From Janthinobacterium silvisoli (GTDB lineage Bacteria; Pseudomonadota; Gammaproteobacteria; Burkholderiales; Burkholderiaceae_D), in assembly GCF_014200725.1 (NCBI RefSeq), contig NZ_JACHCL010000003.1, forward strand, positions 248,001 through 312,000: a stretch of DNA of 64,000 nucleotides, read 5' to 3'. Shown here piece after piece: positions 62,197 through 64,000 of the stretch. Below the pieces are notes generated by a model. That model searched no databases. It was not told where the DNA came from and saw only the letters and a program-made list of their open reading frames with translations. Each line of letters starts with the position of its first letter. The stretch's first letter is position 1. Both the position numbers and the translations under genes were made by a program.

Positions 62197-62691
62197 ATGA
62201 GATCGAAAAACACCATGTTGTTGACTGGTTTGCTGTGTACCGTATTGGCTGCCTGCCACTCTACCGACGGCACCAGCCTGACGCGCAGCAGCAGCGGCGA
62301 TAATGCCTACAACACGACTGCTGGCGCCAGTACGCAAAGCAGCATGCCCGGCAGTAATACCAGCAACACTGGCAGCACCGCCACTACCACCTCCACCGCC
62401 AGCGATATGAGCACGGGCAGCGATGCCAGCCAGTCCGGCATGAACATCACTGCGGCGACCGTACAAACGATAGAAACCGTGCCACGCAGCATGGATCAAG
62501 GCAGCGGCGACATGCAGACAGGAACCTCGGGAACGGGCGGAACAGGAGGTGCAGCGCTGAACAATATGCTGTACCGCGTGACCTTGCGGCTTGACGATGG
62601 CTCGACGCGCACCCTCATGCAAACCACCCAGCCCGGCTTTCAGATTGGTGACCGGGTCAGCGTGCAAAGGGGTGCGATACAGCGCTATTGA
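62197..62691 (+). CDS. Ser/Thr-rich lipoprotein
   Basis: A 164-residue exported lipoprotein. AAGGAG precedes the ATG. The signal peptide ends in the lipobox TVLAAC (Cys20). Residues ~21-115 are low complexity, dominated by Ser, Thr, Gly, Asn and Met, probably a disordered surface stalk. The last ~40 residues (LYRVTLRLDDGSTRTLMQTTQPGFQIGDRVSVQRGAIQRY) look like the small beta domain that ends SlyB/OmpA-type lipoproteins. Role unknown. Confidence 0.7.
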   Translation: MRSKNTMLLTGLLCTVLAACHSTDGTSLTRSSSGDNAYNTTAGASTQSSMPGSNTSNTGSTATTTSTASDMSTGSDASQSGMNITAATVQTIETVPRSMDQGSGDMQTGTSGTGGTGGAALNNMLYRVTLRLDDGSTRTLMQTTQPGFQIGDRVSVQRGAIQRY

Positions 62692-62698
62692 TCACAGC

Positions 62699-63970
62699 TC
62701 ATCCCAGCACCAAGGTCAACGGCCGCCGTCGCCCCTGTATCAGGGTTGACGGCCAGGCAGGGTCATAGGTGAGATTACGCAAGTGATCGCCGTCGATCAG
62801 GAAAGTGTCTTCGACCATGCCGCAAGGCAAACTGGGATGCAAAGCTGCAGCCATACCACGCTTGAGGGTGATTTCCGTATGGGCACTAGCCATCACTTCC
62901 GGCGCGAGATAACCCTGAATGCCGCCCTGGCGATGACGAAGCGCCGTATCGGGGTGGCCGGCATAGGCATACGCGCTATCGAGCGCATGGTAAACCATGC
63001 TCAAGGCATTGCCCGCGACACAGGTATCGAGCGCGACAGCCTCCAGGGCAAGTAGGGTCGCATCGTCATGCGCCACACTGCTGTGGTCGGTAATGGCGCC
63101 AGTCGCGCCGTTACCGGTGCTGCCAGGAGCAGCGCTATTGCTGCCGTTATCGATATTATTACCGTTATCGATACCGTTATCGATACCGTTATTAGCACCG
63201 TTTTTTACGCCGTTTTTTGTAATATTGTGGCCATGACGAAGTATCTGCCCAGCATGTTCGAAACGCACCTGACGGCTCAGGCTGGCACACAAGCCATGGC
63301 GCCTCGCACACACGGCCAGCACGGCGCGCGCCCCCAGTGTAGTCGCGCTGGCTGGTGCGCGGCGGTAGAGCGACTGCCGCTGTGCACCCAATGCAATAAT
63401 ATGCACCTCTTGCACCCCCCTCAGCCACAGTGCGCGGACGCAGGCGGCCGCCAATTCCCGCTCGGTCCAGTCCGGGCGCGCCTTGCGCAAGGCCTCGCTT
63501 GCCGCGCTGGCCACCAACTGGCCCAGGTGCAGGTAGCGCTGCTGCTCCGCTTGCAGCAAAACCAGGCGTTCTTCACGCATGCTGGTGGGCAAGCCGCATT
63601 CGTGCAGGCGAGGCAAGTCCGATAGCACAGATGCACCGCCAGCCGCATGCTGCACGAAATGCTCGCGCAATTCATGGAGCTGCGGCTGCATCCATGGCGA
63701 CACTTGCCACGTCCACGGTCCGTGCAGCGCGTCCTCGCGCAAACAGGGCGCTTCCGCTTCATCGCTGAGGATATACGCCCGGTCACGCGTAACGAGCAGC
63801 TCGGCGCCACCGCACGGGGACATCGGGTTTTGACTGTTCGACGCCCCTGCCGTGGCCCAGGCAAACCAGTCCGCGCCGCGCAAACGTATGCCTCCAGCGC
63901 GCTGCTGTTCCAACCAGCCCCGCATCTGCGCCAGCTTGTGCTCCACCTCCAGCTCTGTTGGCCAGTTCAT
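62699..63970 (-). CDS. M24-fold (creatinase/aminopeptidase-like) protein, probably inactive
   Basis: A 423-residue cytoplasmic protein with a creatinase-type N-terminal part and an M24 pita-bread C-terminal part: RHRQGGIQGYLAPEV and LPCGMVEDTFLI are the usual His and first Glu blocks. The block that should carry the two metal-binding Asp residues reads AVLAVCARRHGLCASLSRQV, with none. So it is likely a non-catalytic relative. A ~40-residue insert rich in Asn, Gly, Asp and Ile (about residues 247-290) comes from a 12-bp DNA repeat. No ribosome-binding site is visible before the ATG. Confidence 0.65.
   Translation of the reverse strand: MNWPTELEVEHKLAQMRGWLEQQRAGGIRLRGADWFAWATAGASNSQNPMSPCGGAELLVTRDRAYILSDEAEAPCLREDALHGPWTWQVSPWMQPQLHELREHFVQHAAGGASVLSDLPRLHECGLPTSMREERLVLLQAEQQRYLHLGQLVASAASEALRKARPDWTERELAAACVRALWLRGVQEVHIIALGAQRQSLYRRAPASATTLGARAVLAVCARRHGLCASLSRQVRFEHAGQILRHGHNITKNGVKNGANNGIDNGIDNGNNIDNGSNSAAPGSTGNGATGAITDHSSVAHDDATLLALEAVALDTCVAGNALSMVYHALDSAYAYAGHPDTALRHRQGGIQGYLAPEVMASAHTEITLKRGMAAALHPSLPCGMVEDTFLIDGDHLRNLTYDPAWPSTLIQGRRRPLTLVLG
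63145..63200. repeat. 12-bp tandem repeat (ACCGTTATCGAT) within M24-fold gene
   Basis: Three near-identical ACCGTTATCGAT units plus degenerate flanking copies encode the Asn/Gly/Ile/Asp-rich insert of the M24-fold protein. Slippage would change the loop length in four-residue steps, in frame. Confidence 0.8.
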
Positions 63971-64000
63971 GGCGCCGCCGTGCTGGCCGGGCTACATTCT

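Overview
The window is about 60% GC, gene-dense and bacterial. Gene content and order point to a betaproteobacterium of the Oxalobacteraceae, most likely Janthinobacterium or a close relative. The basis is the rpsP-rimM-trmD-rplS operon, a DUF3579 protein, a NagX-type GlcNAc locus, and pectin- and TonB-receptor-rich accessory genes. The genus is my inference; no marker gene here proves it. I saw no rRNA, tRNA, CRISPR array, insertion sequence, phage or origin.

Region 1 (1-13.5 kb) looks like part of a chitin/N-acetylglucosamine uptake locus: a truncated AmpG/PAT-like permease, a UgpC/MsmK-type ABC ATPase, a periplasmic TPR protein, two convergent NagX-like acyltransferases, two tandem large TonB-dependent receptors and a GntR/UTRA (NagR/NagQ-like) regulator, then a GNAT acetyltransferase. 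Region 2 (13.7-27.5 kb) is mostly core: DUF3579, a CobD/CbiB-like protein, a Nudix CoA pyrophosphatase, rpsP-rimM-trmD-rplS, a TM2 protein, a glycine-zipper protein, etfB-etfA-acyl-CoA dehydrogenase, a TusA-like protein and alaS. Region 3 (27-38 kb) has a Zur-like regulator divergent from a ZnuD-type zinc receptor across a palindromic operator, then ugpQ, a LytS/LytTR two-component pair, an MFS/LysR divergent pair, and a four-gene cluster (J-domain protein plus three unrecognised acidic proteins) whose terminator lies inside the end of lysR.

Region 4 (38-50 kb): glnS, an orphan CHASE histidine kinase, a GRDP-like protein with an eight-fold 9-residue C-terminal repeat, an AT-richer stretch of very small genes with a perfect LacI-type palindrome, an epimerase and a 2Fe-2S flavin reductase starting divergently 12 bp apart, an MFS exporter, DUF1345, an HPF-type ribosome factor and a diguanylate cyclase. 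Region 5 (50-64 kb): DUF5610, sbcB, pyrF, two pectinolytic lipoproteins (pectin methylesterase and GH28 polygalacturonase) under a candidate repeated-palindrome operator, a LemA/TPM-domain operon, an SDR dehydrogenase, a 530-bp stretch with two strong terminators and possibly small RNAs, a VanZ-like protein, a Ser/Thr-rich lipoprotein and an M24-fold protein that appears to lack its metal-binding aspartates.

The least explained items are the J-domain cluster (35.4-37.9 kb), the GRDP-like repeat protein (42.1-42.8 kb), the small-gene stretch after it, and the possible tandem small RNAs (60.7-61.13 kb).
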